From JAICMB01 sp035295125 (lineage in GTDB: Bacteria; Acidobacteriota; Terriglobia; Bryobacterales; Bryobacteraceae): a stretch of 64,000 nt of DNA. Below, one piece after another: positions 24,570 to 34,017 of this stretch. A model generated the notes under the pieces. The model had not been told where the DNA came from. It ran no database searches and saw only the letters and a list, made by a program, of their open reading frames with translations. Location of the stretch: the NCBI GenBank assembly GCA_035295125.1, contig DATGJP010000107.1:1-64000 (forward strand), given 5' to 3'. Made by a program: the position numbers and the translations under genes. Each line of letters begins with the position of its first letter. The first letter of the stretch is position 1.

Positions 24570-27500
24570 ATGCGCCAAACTTTACTCGTTGCTTTCGCCT
24601 CTCTTCTGTCATTGGGCACGGCTGCGTCGGCCGAGACAAAGCCTCACATTCCAGTACGTTTTGAGCCCAACCTGGGACAAGCGAACCCGAACGTATTATT
24701 TCTATCGCGTGACGACGGGTTTCAAGTCTTTCTGCTGCGCAGCGAGATCGATTTCTTCCTGACCGATTCAAAAGGGGCGACCCGGGCGATGCGGATGAAG
24801 TTGGGCGCGACCGCGACTCCCGAGCGGGTGACCCCCGAAGAGCGACTCCCCGGCTATAGCAATTACTTCATCGGTTCGGACCCGAAGGCGTGGCATTCCG
24901 ATGTGCCGCAGTACGGGAAGGTGCGTTATCGCAGTCTTTATCCGGGAATCGATATGGTCTACTACAGCCGTGAGGCACGGCTGGAATATGATTTTGTCGT
25001 CGCTCCCCAAGCCGATCCCAGCCGCATTCACCTCCAATACGATGGCGCGTTCTCACCCAGGATCGACGCTAAAGGGGACCTGGTCCTGTCCCTGCCGGGC
25101 GGGACGGTTTATCAGAAGCGGCCGGTGGCGTACCAGATTGCGAATGGCGTGCGACAGCCCGTGGAGGCCCGCTATCGGCTCTCCGGACGGCGGGTCAGTT
25201 TTGAAATCGGTGAGTATGACCATTCTCGCGAGCTGATTGTCGATCCGGTTATCATCGGTTTCTCAAGTTTTCTAGGTGGTTCTCATGGCGAGCGCGGTAC
25301 GGCGATCACCGTAGATGCGCAGGGCAATTCCTACATCACCGGCACCACGGCATCGCCGGATTTCCCCAACGTCGGGGCGTATCAAAGAACCCTGATGGGC
25401 AGTGACGACTGCTTCGTGACCAAGGTCAACTCGACGGGAACGGCCGTTCTCTATTCAACATTCATAGGCGGGACACAGACCATCAACGGCTTCGGCGCGG
25501 ATCATGGCATGGCAATCAAGCTCGACGGCAATGGCAACATCATCGTGGCCGGGACAACTAACTCCTCGAATTTTCCCATTGTCGCCGGATCGTTCCAGAC
25601 AACGTATGGCGGCGGATTTGGCGATGGCTTCGTGTTGAAGCTAAACCCCGCCGGGAACACACTGATCTACTCGACATTCATCGGCGGCAGCGATACGGAC
25701 GAGATTTATGGCCTGGGGCTCGACGCGGCTGGCAACATTTATGTCGCCGGCGACACGAGCTCCACCAATTTTCCGGTCATGAACGCGTACCAGAACAGGC
25801 TCAAAGGAAACCCGAATGCCTTCGTCGCCAAGTTGGATCCGACAGCGAAGTTTCTGGTTTACTCTACTTACCTCGGCGGGGCTCAGCAGGACCGCGCGTT
25901 CGACATCGCCGTGGATGCGTCGGGGAACGCGTTCGTCACCGGCGAGGCGCAGTCCCCCGATTTTCCGGTTCTGAATGCCTACCAGGCCGTCGCGAAGTCG
26001 AACTCGGACGCGTTCGTGACGAAGTTTCAGCCGAACGGTACGATCGCGTTCTCGACATTCCTCGGCGGCACCGGGTCCGACAAAGGCTTCGGTATAGCGC
26101 TCGACCCGCAGGGCAACTATTATGTGGCCGGAGAGACCGCTTCGAGCGATTTTCCCACCACGAACGGGGCTTTCCAAACCGGGTTCGGGGGCTTTTCTGA
26201 CGCCTTCGTGACGAAGTTTTCGGCCGCGGGCGGGACTCCGGTTTACTCCACCTACGTCGGTGGCTCACTTACGGATGGCGCGTTCGCGTTGGCTGTAGAC
26301 TCACTCGGCCAGGCTCACATAACCGGACGCGTCTGGTCTTCGGATTTCCCTTTGGCCAATGCCTTCCAAACCACTTTCGGCGGGGGCTTTAGCGACGGTT
26401 TTGTAGCCAAGCTCAATGCTGCGGGTAGCGCTTTGATCTATTCGAGCTATCTCGGGGGCAGGAACGAGGATAATGCCGATAACAACGCGGGTTTCCTTGG
26501 CGTCGGCGGCGTGGCGATCGATTCGAATGGCGACGCATACTATACGGGACGTACCGATTCAGAGAACTACCCGACAACTGCGGGCGTCTTCCAGCCGGTC
26601 TTTGGCGGGCGCAGCTTCTCCGTGGGCGACGATGCGGCGTTCGACGCATTTGTAATCAAGATCGGGGCAGGAACGTTTTTGGGAGGAGGAGGCGGCCTGC
26701 AATTTGTTCCGGTGACGCCTTGTCGTATCATGGACAGCCGAAGTCCGAACGGCCCATTTGGAGGTCCTCCGCTTGCCGGAGGCGGCACCCGGACTGTCTC
26801 CATCTCGCAAAGCGCTTGCAATATTCCGGCTACAGCGCTCGCTTACTCTCTGAATGCGACTGTTGTGCCGTCCGGTCCGCTCGGCTATCTTTCCATTTGG
26901 CCAGCCGGTCAGGCACAGCCGGTCGTTTCTACCCTCAATTCACTTGATGGGAGGGTCGTCGCTAATGCTGCGATCGTACCCGCCGGGAGCGGTGGCGCAA
27001 TTAACCTTTTCGCCAGTGATACGACGAATGTCATTCTCGACATCAACGGTTACTTTGCTCCCGCCTCAACGCCCAACAGCCTGTCGTTCTACAGCCTGGC
27101 GCCGTGTCGTGTCGTGGACACCCGTAATCCCACCGGTCCTCTGGGCGGTCCGTTCATGACCGGCAATTCGAGCCGTAGTTTTCCCATTTCCACGAGTGGG
27201 TGCGGGGCTCCTAGCAACTCGCTAGCTTACTCGCTGAACATCACCGTTGTTCCGCACGGATCACTCAGCTATCTAAGTAGTTGGCCGACCGGGCAAGCAC
27301 AGCCCGTCGTCTCGACTCTCAATTCCGGCGACGGCAGCGTGGTGGCGAACGCCGCCATCGTGCCGGCCGGCACCGCCGGTGGAGTCAGTATCTTTGTGAC
27401 GAACGATACCGACGTGATCATTGATATCAACGGTTATTTCGCATCGCCGGGCTCGCCGGCTGCTCAGTCGCTGTACACGGTAACGCCATGCCGCGTAGTG

Positions 27501-27839
27501 GACACGCGGGGCGGATTGGGTCAACCGTTTGGCTCGCCCAGTTTGGCAGCCGGGGGTACGCGCAGCTTCCCGATTCCGTCCGGCGCCTGTAGCGGCATTC
27601 CAGCGGGTGCGCAGGCCTATTCGTTAAACGTGACCGTTGTACCGCCCGGACCGCTGAGCTATCTCACGGCGTGGCCCACCGGGCAAGCGCAGCCAGTCGT
27701 CTCCACATTGAATTCTCCCGGCGGCAAAATTGTCGCGAATGCTGCGATCGTGCCCGCGGGAACGAATGGCGGGGTGACGGTGTTTGTGACCAATCTGACG
27801 GATGTAATCCTGGACATCAACGCTTACTTCGCGCCCTGA
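24570..27839 (+). CDS. Exported SBBP beta-propeller protein with three C-terminal repeat modules
   Basis: A 1089-residue exported protein (signal MRQTLLVAFASLLSLGTAASA). Residues 25-225 form the N-terminal domain common to this acidobacterial family (FEPNLGQANPNVLFLSR, YPGIDMVYYS). Residues 230-700 are SBBP propeller blades with the repeated core LxYSTxxGGxxxDxxxxIAVDxxGNxYVTGxTxSxxFP. From about residue 710 there are three tandem modules of about 125 residues, each opening TPCRIMDSR, APCRVVDTR or TPCRVVDTR and closing with LDINGYFA or LDINAYFA. These modules also occur in actinobacterial surface proteins. Role unknown; cell-surface adhesion or binding is plausible. Confidence 0.92.
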   Translation: MRQTLLVAFASLLSLGTAASAETKPHIPVRFEPNLGQANPNVLFLSRDDGFQVFLLRSEIDFFLTDSKGATRAMRMKLGATATPERVTPEERLPGYSNYFIGSDPKAWHSDVPQYGKVRYRSLYPGIDMVYYSREARLEYDFVVAPQADPSRIHLQYDGAFSPRIDAKGDLVLSLPGGTVYQKRPVAYQIANGVRQPVEARYRLSGRRVSFEIGEYDHSRELIVDPVIIGFSSFLGGSHGERGTAITVDAQGNSYITGTTASPDFPNVGAYQRTLMGSDDCFVTKVNSTGTAVLYSTFIGGTQTINGFGADHGMAIKLDGNGNIIVAGTTNSSNFPIVAGSFQTTYGGGFGDGFVLKLNPAGNTLIYSTFIGGSDTDEIYGLGLDAAGNIYVAGDTSSTNFPVMNAYQNRLKGNPNAFVAKLDPTAKFLVYSTYLGGAQQDRAFDIAVDASGNAFVTGEAQSPDFPVLNAYQAVAKSNSDAFVTKFQPNGTIAFSTFLGGTGSDKGFGIALDPQGNYYVAGETASSDFPTTNGAFQTGFGGFSDAFVTKFSAAGGTPVYSTYVGGSLTDGAFALAVDSLGQAHITGRVWSSDFPLANAFQTTFGGGFSDGFVAKLNAAGSALIYSSYLGGRNEDNADNNAGFLGVGGVAIDSNGDAYYTGRTDSENYPTTAGVFQPVFGGRSFSVGDDAAFDAFVIKIGAGTFLGGGGGLQFVPVTPCRIMDSRSPNGPFGGPPLAGGGTRTVSISQSACNIPATALAYSLNATVVPSGPLGYLSIWPAGQAQPVVSTLNSLDGRVVANAAIVPAGSGGAINLFASDTTNVILDINGYFAPASTPNSLSFYSLAPCRVVDTRNPTGPLGGPFMTGNSSRSFPISTSGCGAPSNSLAYSLNITVVPHGSLSYLSSWPTGQAQPVVSTLNSGDGSVVANAAIVPAGTAGGVSIFVTNDTDVIIDINGYFASPGSPAAQSLYTVTPCRVVDTRGGLGQPFGSPSLAAGGTRSFPIPSGACSGIPAGAQAYSLNVTVVPPGPLSYLTAWPTGQAQPVVSTLNSPGGKIVANAAIVPAGTNGGVTVFVTNLTDVILDINAYFAP

Positions 27840-27964
27840 GTCTGGTCACTGATGGTTCGCGGTTTCGGGTGCACGTTTTCGATGCGCTCCAAAGGCAGTC
27901 GAAACCGGCTGCTCCGCATAGCGGCATCGCCGCAACCAACGGAAACTCTCGGGTTGGAAAGGTG

Positions 27965-28035
27965 GGACAGGCGTTTTCGCCTGTCCTTTCCCGGTGAGTC
28001 CAAAGGCAGGCTGAATGCCTGCTACACCCTTCCAC
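27965..28035. repeat. Two palindromic repeat elements, one a possible terminator
   Basis: The first hairpin (27965-27986) has perfect nine-base arms GGACAGGCG/CGCCTGTCC with a TTTT loop and TTTC after it, so it could end the SBBP transcript. The second element (27999-28035) reads TCCAAAGGCAGGC, TGAAT, GCCTGCT, then CACCCTTCCACA. Both are members of the repeat family seen at 12381 and 32617. They lie between convergent genes. Confidence 0.7.
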
Positions 28036-28053
28036 AGAATCGCAAGCCCGGAA

Positions 28054-29082
28054 TTATCGGCTCAGGACCTGCTCAATGAACGCAAGTGCTCTCGGGTCCT
28101 TGCTTTGACCGAGCCAAAACATCGCTTGTTTTCGGACTTCCGGATTGCGGTTGGTCTGCGCCACCTGGATGAGAAGCGGAACGCCGTCGCCATGCGGAAT
28201 CTGGCTCAACGCGAATACGGCTTTCTTCTTGACCTCGGTTTCAGGATCGTTCTGGATCGCGTTCTCGATGGTGGCGGCAGCCTTCTGCCCGGCTTTCTGT
28301 GCGAGCCAAAAGAGCGCCTGGCCTCGAACATGAGTGCTCTTGTCATCATGTGCGACCTTGATCACGGCGTCGATTGCGCCGGGCTCTTTGCTTTCCGACA
28401 TCGCAAAAACCGCGTGCTCGCGGACTTTGTCGCTGGGGTCGTCGTGCAGTATCCGCAGCAGCGCCTGGTATCCATGGCCGCCGCGAGCGCTGCCCATCCA
28501 GAACACCGCGTCCCGCCGGAGACTCTCCGGCTGATTCTGCGCCGCAAGCTGATCGAGAGCTGTGTCCGCCGCGGGATCGTTGTGCAGTGCGATCGCCGAG
28601 ACGACGCCGCCGTGCTTGGCCAGCTTCGTTGCGAGGCCGGTGAGGTAGTGGATGCTATCGGCCGGTTGCACGCCTTCCAACCAGATGAAAGGAAGCCCAC
28701 CAGCGTCCAGGTCGCACTCTGGCGTGGAGGTTCGGGTCTTTCCGATCTGATGGTCCTCGACGCGGAACAGGATCACCAGGTGGGTGGGTCCTTCCAACTT
28801 CACCGTGCGCGCTTCGTTCGAGACCACAACGCCATCGCCGTACCGCCCTTCCAGAAAACAGCCATAGCTGCCGTTGTTGTAGCAGCACATATTGCGGTCG
28901 CCCTTCACGATTGGCTCGGCATAACCGACCCAAACAGGCGAGGTTTGGGACGACAAGATTCCATTCATCGTGGATTCGAGACCCCCACTCACGGTGCGGG
29001 TCTCGAGTTTTGCATTCTGTATTTTCGGCTGCTGCGCAAGCGCGCAAGCGGCAGCCACGCAAGCGGTCAGCAGGGTTTTCAT
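28054..29082 (-). CDS. Exported HEAT-repeat protein
   Basis: A 342-residue protein with signal peptide MKTLLTACVAAACALAQ. After a beta-rich front part (residues 20-130, containing CCYNNGSYGCFLEGRYGDG), residues 140-342 are HEAT/PBS-lyase-type helical repeats of 32-37 residues with the recurring words VREHAVFAMSES, VRGQALFWLAQ, VKKKAVFALSQ and VRKQAMFWLGQ. Such solenoids bind other proteins. It overlaps the upstream HEAT gene by four bases (ATGA) and is the last gene of the sigma/anti-sigma operon, implying an envelope-stress role. No catalytic motif is seen. Confidence 0.85.
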   Translation of the reverse strand: MKTLLTACVAAACALAQQPKIQNAKLETRTVSGGLESTMNGILSSQTSPVWVGYAEPIVKGDRNMCCYNNGSYGCFLEGRYGDGVVVSNEARTVKLEGPTHLVILFRVEDHQIGKTRTSTPECDLDAGGLPFIWLEGVQPADSIHYLTGLATKLAKHGGVVSAIALHNDPAADTALDQLAAQNQPESLRRDAVFWMGSARGGHGYQALLRILHDDPSDKVREHAVFAMSESKEPGAIDAVIKVAHDDKSTHVRGQALFWLAQKAGQKAAATIENAIQNDPETEVKKKAVFALSQIPHGDGVPLLIQVAQTNRNPEVRKQAMFWLGQSKDPRALAFIEQVLSR

Positions 29083-30743
29083 TTGTTCAAGAGCTCCATC
29101 AGGTAGTCGGTGGCTTCTTTCGAATGCATCACCGAGAGCTTTGAAACTGCCTCTCGCTTCATCACCGGGTCCCGCTCGGTCTTCGCAATCTCGATGATTG
29201 CGGGGGCATTCGACTGAATGAACAGGGCATTGATGATCTCGCGCTTTACGTTCGCGTCCGACTCCTGCTTGTACATGCCGGCCAGAAGGTCCGCCGTTTT
29301 GCTTCGTCCGACTGCGCCCATCATGCGAATGGCCTCGCCGCGAAGGTTGGCGTCCTTCTCCGATTTGGCGATGTCATAAAGCTTCTGGCCATCGCCCGAC
29401 GCGACCAGACCGGAGAGGATGGCCTGCTTTACTTCTGCCGAGGAATCGTTCGTATAAAGCGAAGCGATTTCCGTAGAAGCGCCCATTGCGCCCAACAAAC
29501 GGATCGCTTCCACTCGAGTCTCCGGGTTCGATTCACTCTTGGCGACTTGGAGCATGCTGTCTTTGTCGCCCGCGATCATAAACCCGCGCAGCACAGCGCG
29601 TTTGATGGAGGGGTCGTTGGAGCTTTTGTAAACGTCAGATAAAACCTGACGATTCTCCCGGACACCGTTCGTTCCGAGATACTCGATGGCCTTAAGCTGC
29701 AGATCCGGATTGGACCCGCCTTTCGCTACTTGAGCGATCAGTGCACGGGCCTGTGTAGACCGGCTTTGTGCCAGCACGAACAGGGCGCGTTCCTTCAAAC
29801 TCGGCGAGGCGCTGCTCTTCAGCAGTTTTTCGAGCATCGGGACGCTGCGCTCGGAATCGCTACTCATGAGCGCGTTGAGGGCGAGCAGCTTCAGATCCTC
29901 GTCGCTGGTTCCCTCGGGAGCCGGCGGCTTCCCGGCAGCCTGCCGGATTTCCTGCTCCAGTTCCTTGGCGTCATCCAGCCAGCGGCTCTGAGGGTAGGAC
30001 TTGCGCAGTTCGGCGATGGACGCGTTTGCGTCAGTCTGTTTGCCGAGCTTGCTCTGCGCGTAGGCCCGCCAGTAGAGCGCTCCGTCGGCGCGCGGACTCT
30101 TGTCCTCGATTACATGGTTGAAACTGTCGATGGCGCGGTCGTACTCGTGGCGGCCCAACGCCGACTTTCCGCGGGAGTAATAGGAGTCCTCACGTTCCCG
30201 ATACCGCTGCGCCTGTTCCCGGACGCGCTGTGCTTGTTCCTTTACCCGCTGTATATCCTCGCGGGCGCGCTCTGCTTGTTCCCGGGCGCGCTCGTCCGCT
30301 TCCTGCGGCAGGAACGCCAGTCCACGCACCTGCGCTAATGCGCCAAGCCGGGCCAACTGCGCAGCCTGGGGGGCAATGCCGGCGAGAACCCCGCTGTCGA
30401 TGCCGCCCAGAATGCCCTCCAGCGGCGGCATCGGCGGGATGGGGGGAATCGGCGCTAGCGCGGGCATGGGAGGCATCGGCGGCATCGGCGGGATGGCAAG
30501 ATCCTCCAGCCCGCGAAGCTGCATCAGGCTCGGAACGTCGACGCGGTCCAGAATGTCCTGGGCGTTCTCCAGTATCCGTTCCATGGTTTGCGGCGCGAAC
30601 GGGCGCGCCGGGGGCGCTGGAGGCGCTAGGGCAGGCGGAGCGGGCGGCGCCGTAGGAGGCAGCGGCGGCTCCTGCGCCAGCAACAGACTCCCAAACCCCA
30701 AGATCCCCAAAAGTGAAAGCGTAATCTTTTTCTTGTTTTTCAT
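29079..30743 (-). CDS. Exported proline-rich, coiled-coil and HEAT-repeat protein
   Basis: A 554-residue exported protein (signal MKNKKKITLSLLGILGFGSLLLA). In order: a Pro/Ala-rich segment (residues 25-50), a second Pro/Met-rich run (IPPMPPMPPMPALAPIPP) near 85-110, a charged coiled coil of repeated REQAxRxRE heptads near 150-185, a TPR-like segment (SRGKSALGRHEYDRAIDSF), and from about 280 HEAT repeats with words like AxRLLGAMG and VKxAILSGLxxSGD. The layout suggests a scaffold spanning the periplasm. It starts 10 bases after the anti-sigma gene stop, clearly the same transcript. Function unknown. Confidence 0.85.
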   Translation of the reverse strand: MKNKKKITLSLLGILGFGSLLLAQEPPLPPTAPPAPPALAPPAPPARPFAPQTMERILENAQDILDRVDVPSLMQLRGLEDLAIPPMPPMPPMPALAPIPPIPPMPPLEGILGGIDSGVLAGIAPQAAQLARLGALAQVRGLAFLPQEADERAREQAERAREDIQRVKEQAQRVREQAQRYREREDSYYSRGKSALGRHEYDRAIDSFNHVIEDKSPRADGALYWRAYAQSKLGKQTDANASIAELRKSYPQSRWLDDAKELEQEIRQAAGKPPAPEGTSDEDLKLLALNALMSSDSERSVPMLEKLLKSSASPSLKERALFVLAQSRSTQARALIAQVAKGGSNPDLQLKAIEYLGTNGVRENRQVLSDVYKSSNDPSIKRAVLRGFMIAGDKDSMLQVAKSESNPETRVEAIRLLGAMGASTEIASLYTNDSSAEVKQAILSGLVASGDGQKLYDIAKSEKDANLRGEAIRMMGAVGRSKTADLLAGMYKQESDANVKREIINALFIQSNAPAIIEIAKTERDPVMKREAVSKLSVMHSKEATDYLMELLNK

Positions 30744-30753
30744 ATTGTTTTAC

Positions 30754-31497
30754 CTACAAAGTTCCTTTCTCTTGCTTCGGCGCGGGCGCCGCTTGTTCCT
30801 TCTCAACCTGCGAACCAAACACGCGGACCTTAAGCAACAGGCCGTGGTCGTTAATCTCTTGCCTTAATTCCCTCAAACTTTCGTCATCAATCTGCGACGG
30901 GCTATGTGCGATTTCCACGAGGACACGCTCCAGGTCATCCAGAACGCCCGCGACCTTTTTGTCGCCTGTCGTGTTAGCCGTCTGCCGGAACAGGCGATTG
31001 GAATCCAACAGATCCTCGGCTTCCGCCCGCTCGTCCGAAATGTCGATTTTGCCCTTGGCGTCGGCCGCGTTGCTGATTTCGGCCAAAACCATCTGCGACC
31101 GCTCCAGGTGATCGCCAACGGCGACCAGCAGGACCTTCTCCCGTACCTGGCTGCTGGCGAGCATCGATCCAGCCGGCTTTTGCGAGATCCGGCCCGCCAG
31201 GAAAGCCACCACGAGCAGGGCCACGCTCACCGGAGCCCAGGTCCACCAGGGAAACCACGTCATCTTTCTGCGAAGGCCGACGCGTTTGTGAATGCGCTGC
31301 CATACCGCTGTGCCGTAGTCCGCGCCCCGCTCCGGTACCGATGCCGTGTCGACGGTATTCAGCACACAGAGGAGGGTCCGGTACTCGTCCCGGCAGGTCT
31401 CGCAACCTCCAAGGTGCGCATCGATCGCGGGCGCATCATCCGCTTCGCCGTAATAAAACAGCACCAGTTGTTCTTCGCTAACGTGATTCTCAGTCAT
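30754..31497 (-). CDS. Anti-sigma factor, zinc-finger membrane protein
   Basis: A 247-residue protein. The N-terminal zf-HC2 motif is His-x3-Cys-x2-Cys in DAHLGGCETC. A transmembrane helix follows at about residues 85-105 (WTWAPVSVALLVVAFLAGRI), then an outer domain of about 140 mostly helical, acidic residues (ERAEAEDLLDSNRLFRQTA). The gene starts 6 bases after the sigma-factor stop. By analogy with other pairs it holds the sigma factor at the membrane until a signal in the envelope releases it; the two HEAT proteins downstream may take part in sensing. Confidence 0.87.
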   Translation of the reverse strand: MTENHVSEEQLVLFYYGEADDAPAIDAHLGGCETCRDEYRTLLCVLNTVDTASVPERGADYGTAVWQRIHKRVGLRRKMTWFPWWTWAPVSVALLVVAFLAGRISQKPAGSMLASSQVREKVLLVAVGDHLERSQMVLAEISNAADAKGKIDISDERAEAEDLLDSNRLFRQTANTTGDKKVAGVLDDLERVLVEIAHSPSQIDDESLRELRQEINDHGLLLKVRVFGSQVEKEQAAPAPKQEKGTL

Positions 31498-31503
31498 ACA
31501 TCC

Positions 31504-32082
31504 TTACCTCGCCGGACTCACGAGCGGCTCCAGGTTCTTGCGGAGCTTCTGAACCGCCCGAAAAATACTGTGTTTCGTGGCGTTCGTAGAAGTCCCCAGC
31601 GAACGCCCGATCTCCTCAATGGAGAGTCCTTCAAAATGCCGTAAAACAAACGCCACGCGTTCCTGCTCGCTCAGTTCGTTCATTGCTTCGTCGACGCGCT
31701 GCTGAACCTGCGCGCTGAACACCAGACGGTCGGGAGTGGGGTCGTGCCCTGGTATGGTTTGCATCACATCGCGCTCCTCGTCGTTCGCAGGCTTCTCACG
31801 TCGCTCGTCGTGTCGTTTCTTCATCCGGATCAGGTCGAGCGAATAATTCGCCGCAATCCGATATAACCAGGTCGCAAAACTGGACCGGGCTTCGTAGTTC
31901 TTCAGTTGCTTGTAGGCCCGCAAGAAGGTTTCCTGCACCACGTCCTCCGCGTCCTGTTCGTTGCCGGTCATGCGATACGCCAATCGGAAGACATTACGGC
32001 TGTGCCGTTCGACGAGCAATCGAAAAGCATCGCCGTCGCCCGACCGCGCCCTAGCGATTGCGCCGTCGTCAATCTCTTCCAT
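31504..32082 (-). CDS. ECF-type RNA polymerase sigma factor
   Basis: A 192-residue RpoE-like sigma factor. Region 2 is strongly conserved: FRLAYRMTGNEQDAEDVVQE followed by SFATWLYRIAANYSLDLIR; region 4 is MNELSEQERVAFVLRHFEGL followed by the helix-turn-helix SIEEIGRSLGTSTNATKHSI. It heads an operon with its anti-sigma factor and two exported HEAT-repeat proteins, all spaced 10 bases or less. The 56 bases upstream, to the fliJ gene, must contain its promoter or allow read-through from the flagellar operon. I see no clear autoregulatory site. Confidence 0.96.
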   Translation of the reverse strand: MEEIDDGAIARARSGDGDAFRLLVERHSRNVFRLAYRMTGNEQDAEDVVQETFLRAYKQLKNYEARSSFATWLYRIAANYSLDLIRMKKRHDERREKPANDEERDVMQTIPGHDPTPDRLVFSAQVQQRVDEAMNELSEQERVAFVLRHFEGLSIEEIGRSLGTSTNATKHSIFRAVQKLRKNLEPLVSPAR

Positions 32083-32138
32083 CTAGCCTTTAGACTACGG
32101 GGTTTTGTTACGGTTAGGCGGGATCTAACTGATTGGTA

Positions 32139-32573
32139 TTACTGCCGGTTCCAGCGGGCGATGTAGGACTCTTGCGCGAGTTCCTCCAACTCGTGTCCCG
32201 TTTGCACCTGCCAGTCGTGGTGCTGGCGGTTTTTGAGCTCTTCCAGCAGTCGGCAGCGTTTCTTGGCTTCCTGGTAGCGGTGGGCCTGGGCGGCGAGTTT
32301 CTGGCTGTGCTCCCGGCAGCGGGTTTTAAGCGCCATGCACTCGCGCGTGAGATGCTGGGCGTACCCCGCCACGGCGTTCAATTCAAAGCCGTTCAGGTTG
32401 TCCATCATGGCCACCCGCGCGCCGATCTGGGCGCGGTTGTTCTTGGCCTCGGCAAGCTGGGCATGCAGGCGGATGTCTTCTTCCACCAGCGCCTTGAGCT
32501 TGGTTTCCTCGCCGGTGAGTTCGAGGGTTCGCCAGCGGAGGACGCGTTCGAGGCGGAACTTAAACGTGCTCAT
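32139..32573 (-). CDS. fliJ: Flagellar export chaperone FliJ
   Basis: A 144-residue, almost wholly helical coiled-coil protein. The N-terminus MSTFKFRLERVLRWRTLELTGEE fits the FliJ pattern (FxF-RLxxVLxxRxxxE). In the flagellar type III system FliJ sits in the centre of the FliI ATPase ring and couples it to the export gate. It is the last gene of the flgB-fliJ series, but about 120 bases holding two palindromic repeats separate it from fliI, unlike the other tight junctions. Assignment rests on coiled-coil pattern plus position. Confidence 0.85.
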   Translation of the reverse strand: MSTFKFRLERVLRWRTLELTGEETKLKALVEEDIRLHAQLAEAKNNRAQIGARVAMMDNLNGFELNAVAGYAQHLTRECMALKTRCREHSQKLAAQAHRYQEAKKRCRLLEELKNRQHHDWQVQTGHELEELAQESYIARWNRQ

Positions 32574-32607
32574 ATTTCGAGCATGCTAAGGCTCGGGCGG
32601 ATGTGGA

Positions 32608-32690
32608 AGGATGAAGCAGGCGGTTTCGCCTGTGCATTTCTGGGGACATCCAAAGGCAGGCGAAACCGCCTGCACCACCCTTCCACAGGC
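32608..32690. repeat. Inverted pair of palindromic repeats between fliI and fliJ
   Basis: Two inverted copies of the same element: hairpin CAGGCG-GTTT-CGCCTG at 32617-32632 and GCAGGCG-AAAC-CGCCTGC at 32656-32673. They are flanked by GGAAGG on the left and CCTTCC on the right, with the TCCAAAGG word at 32649. The pair sits inside the flagellar operon, where it could affect read-through or RNA stability. Confidence 0.72.
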
Positions 32691-32691
32691 G

Positions 32692-34017
32692 TCATAACGC
32701 GCTCGCGACTGTCCTCATCCGCGTCAAAGTTTCCTGCTGCGGCGAAAAGTAGTGTGCGTCCTGTTTCAGGAAATCGAGGATCGCCGGCCGGTGGCGAATC
32801 GCTGAATCCAGCTTGGGATTCGTACCTGAAACGTAAGCGCCTAACTGAATGAGATCCTCGGCGTGATGATAAGTGGAAAGCGCTTCCCTGACCTTCTGAA
32901 TGTGACCTAACTGCTCCGGCTGCGAGATCTTCGACGCCAGGCGGCTGATGGAACCGAGCACATCGATGGCGGGGTAGTGCCCTGCCGCTCCCAGTTCTCG
33001 CGACAGAATGATGTGGCCATCGAGAATGCCGCGTACGGCGTCGCAGATCGGTTCGTTGAAATCGTCGCCTTCCACGAGCACCGTAAAGAATCCCGTAATA
33101 GAGCCGTCACGGAAGTTCCCGGCGCGCTCGAAAATCCGGGGAAGCAGGGAGAACACCGAAGGCGTATAGCCTTTCTGGCTGGGAGGCTCTCCTGCGGCAA
33201 GGCCGATCTCGCGTTGGGCCATGGCCAAACGGGTGACGGAATCCAGCACCAGCAGGACGTTCTTCCCCTGGTCGCGGAAATACTCGGCCACGGCCAGCGC
33301 CACAAAACACGCGCGGACACGAAGCGGCGCGGGACGGTCGGACGTAGCCACGACCACCACGGAACGCTTGCGCCCTTCCGGCCCGAGATCGTTCTCCAGG
33401 AAGGCGCGAACCTCGCGGTTACGTTCGCCGATCAATGCGACGACGCTGACATCGGCGTCGTTATGCCGCGACATGCACCCCAGCAGCGTGCTTTTGCCAA
33501 CACCGCTGCCGCCGAAAATTCCAACGCGCTGGCCCTTACCGCACGGCAGCATTCCGTCGAGGGCGCGCACACCCGTGGTCAACGCGTGAACGATATTCTC
33601 GCGCTCCATGGGATTCGGAGGAGCATCGTAAAGAGGATAGGAAACGTGACTGTGGATCGGAGGTCCGCCGTCGAGCGGCTGGCCGAACCCGTCGAGCACG
33701 CGGCCCAGAAGTTCCGGCCCGACGCGCAGGCGCGCGTCGTCCTTGCGCCCGATGATTCTGTCGCCTAACTGCAGTCCGTCGATCTCCTCGAGAGGCATGG
33801 AAAGCACCTGCCCATTACGAAAACCGATCACTTGCGAACGGATAATGCGGCCGCTCGAAGCGTGTACTTCGAGGAAGTCGCCAATCGAAGCGGCGGGGCC
33901 GCGCGACGCGATGAGCAAACCCACAATTTCGGTAACTTCGCCGACCCACGGCAACAGCTCTACCTGCTGCACGTATTGGACGGCCGATTCCAATGAGATC
34001 TTTCCCCCAGGTTGCAT
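32692..34017 (-). CDS. fliI: Flagellum-specific ATP synthase FliI
   Basis: A 441-residue ATPase of the flagellar type III export apparatus, related to F1 beta. Walker A is GGSGVGKST (169-177), Walker B VLLVLDSVTRLA, and the family block GLAAGEPPSQKGYTPSVF is present. Membrane-associated with FliH and FliJ. The ATG overlaps the fliH stop (TGATG). Length matches the family. Part of the minus-strand basal-body operon. Confidence 0.97.
   Translation of the reverse strand: MQPGGKISLESAVQYVQQVELLPWVGEVTEIVGLLIASRGPAASIGDFLEVHASSGRIIRSQVIGFRNGQVLSMPLEEIDGLQLGDRIIGRKDDARLRVGPELLGRVLDGFGQPLDGGPPIHSHVSYPLYDAPPNPMERENIVHALTTGVRALDGMLPCGKGQRVGIFGGSGVGKSTLLGCMSRHNDADVSVVALIGERNREVRAFLENDLGPEGRKRSVVVVATSDRPAPLRVRACFVALAVAEYFRDQGKNVLLVLDSVTRLAMAQREIGLAAGEPPSQKGYTPSVFSLLPRIFERAGNFRDGSITGFFTVLVEGDDFNEPICDAVRGILDGHIILSRELGAAGHYPAIDVLGSISRLASKISQPEQLGHIQKVREALSTYHHAEDLIQLGAYVSGTNPKLDSAIRHRPAILDFLKQDAHYFSPQQETLTRMRTVASAL

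Noticed and set aside
30420..30500. Short direct repeats resembling a satellite or small CRISPR-like array
   Set aside because: They encode the Pro/Met-rich run of an exported protein; period and spacing fit codon repetition, not spacers.
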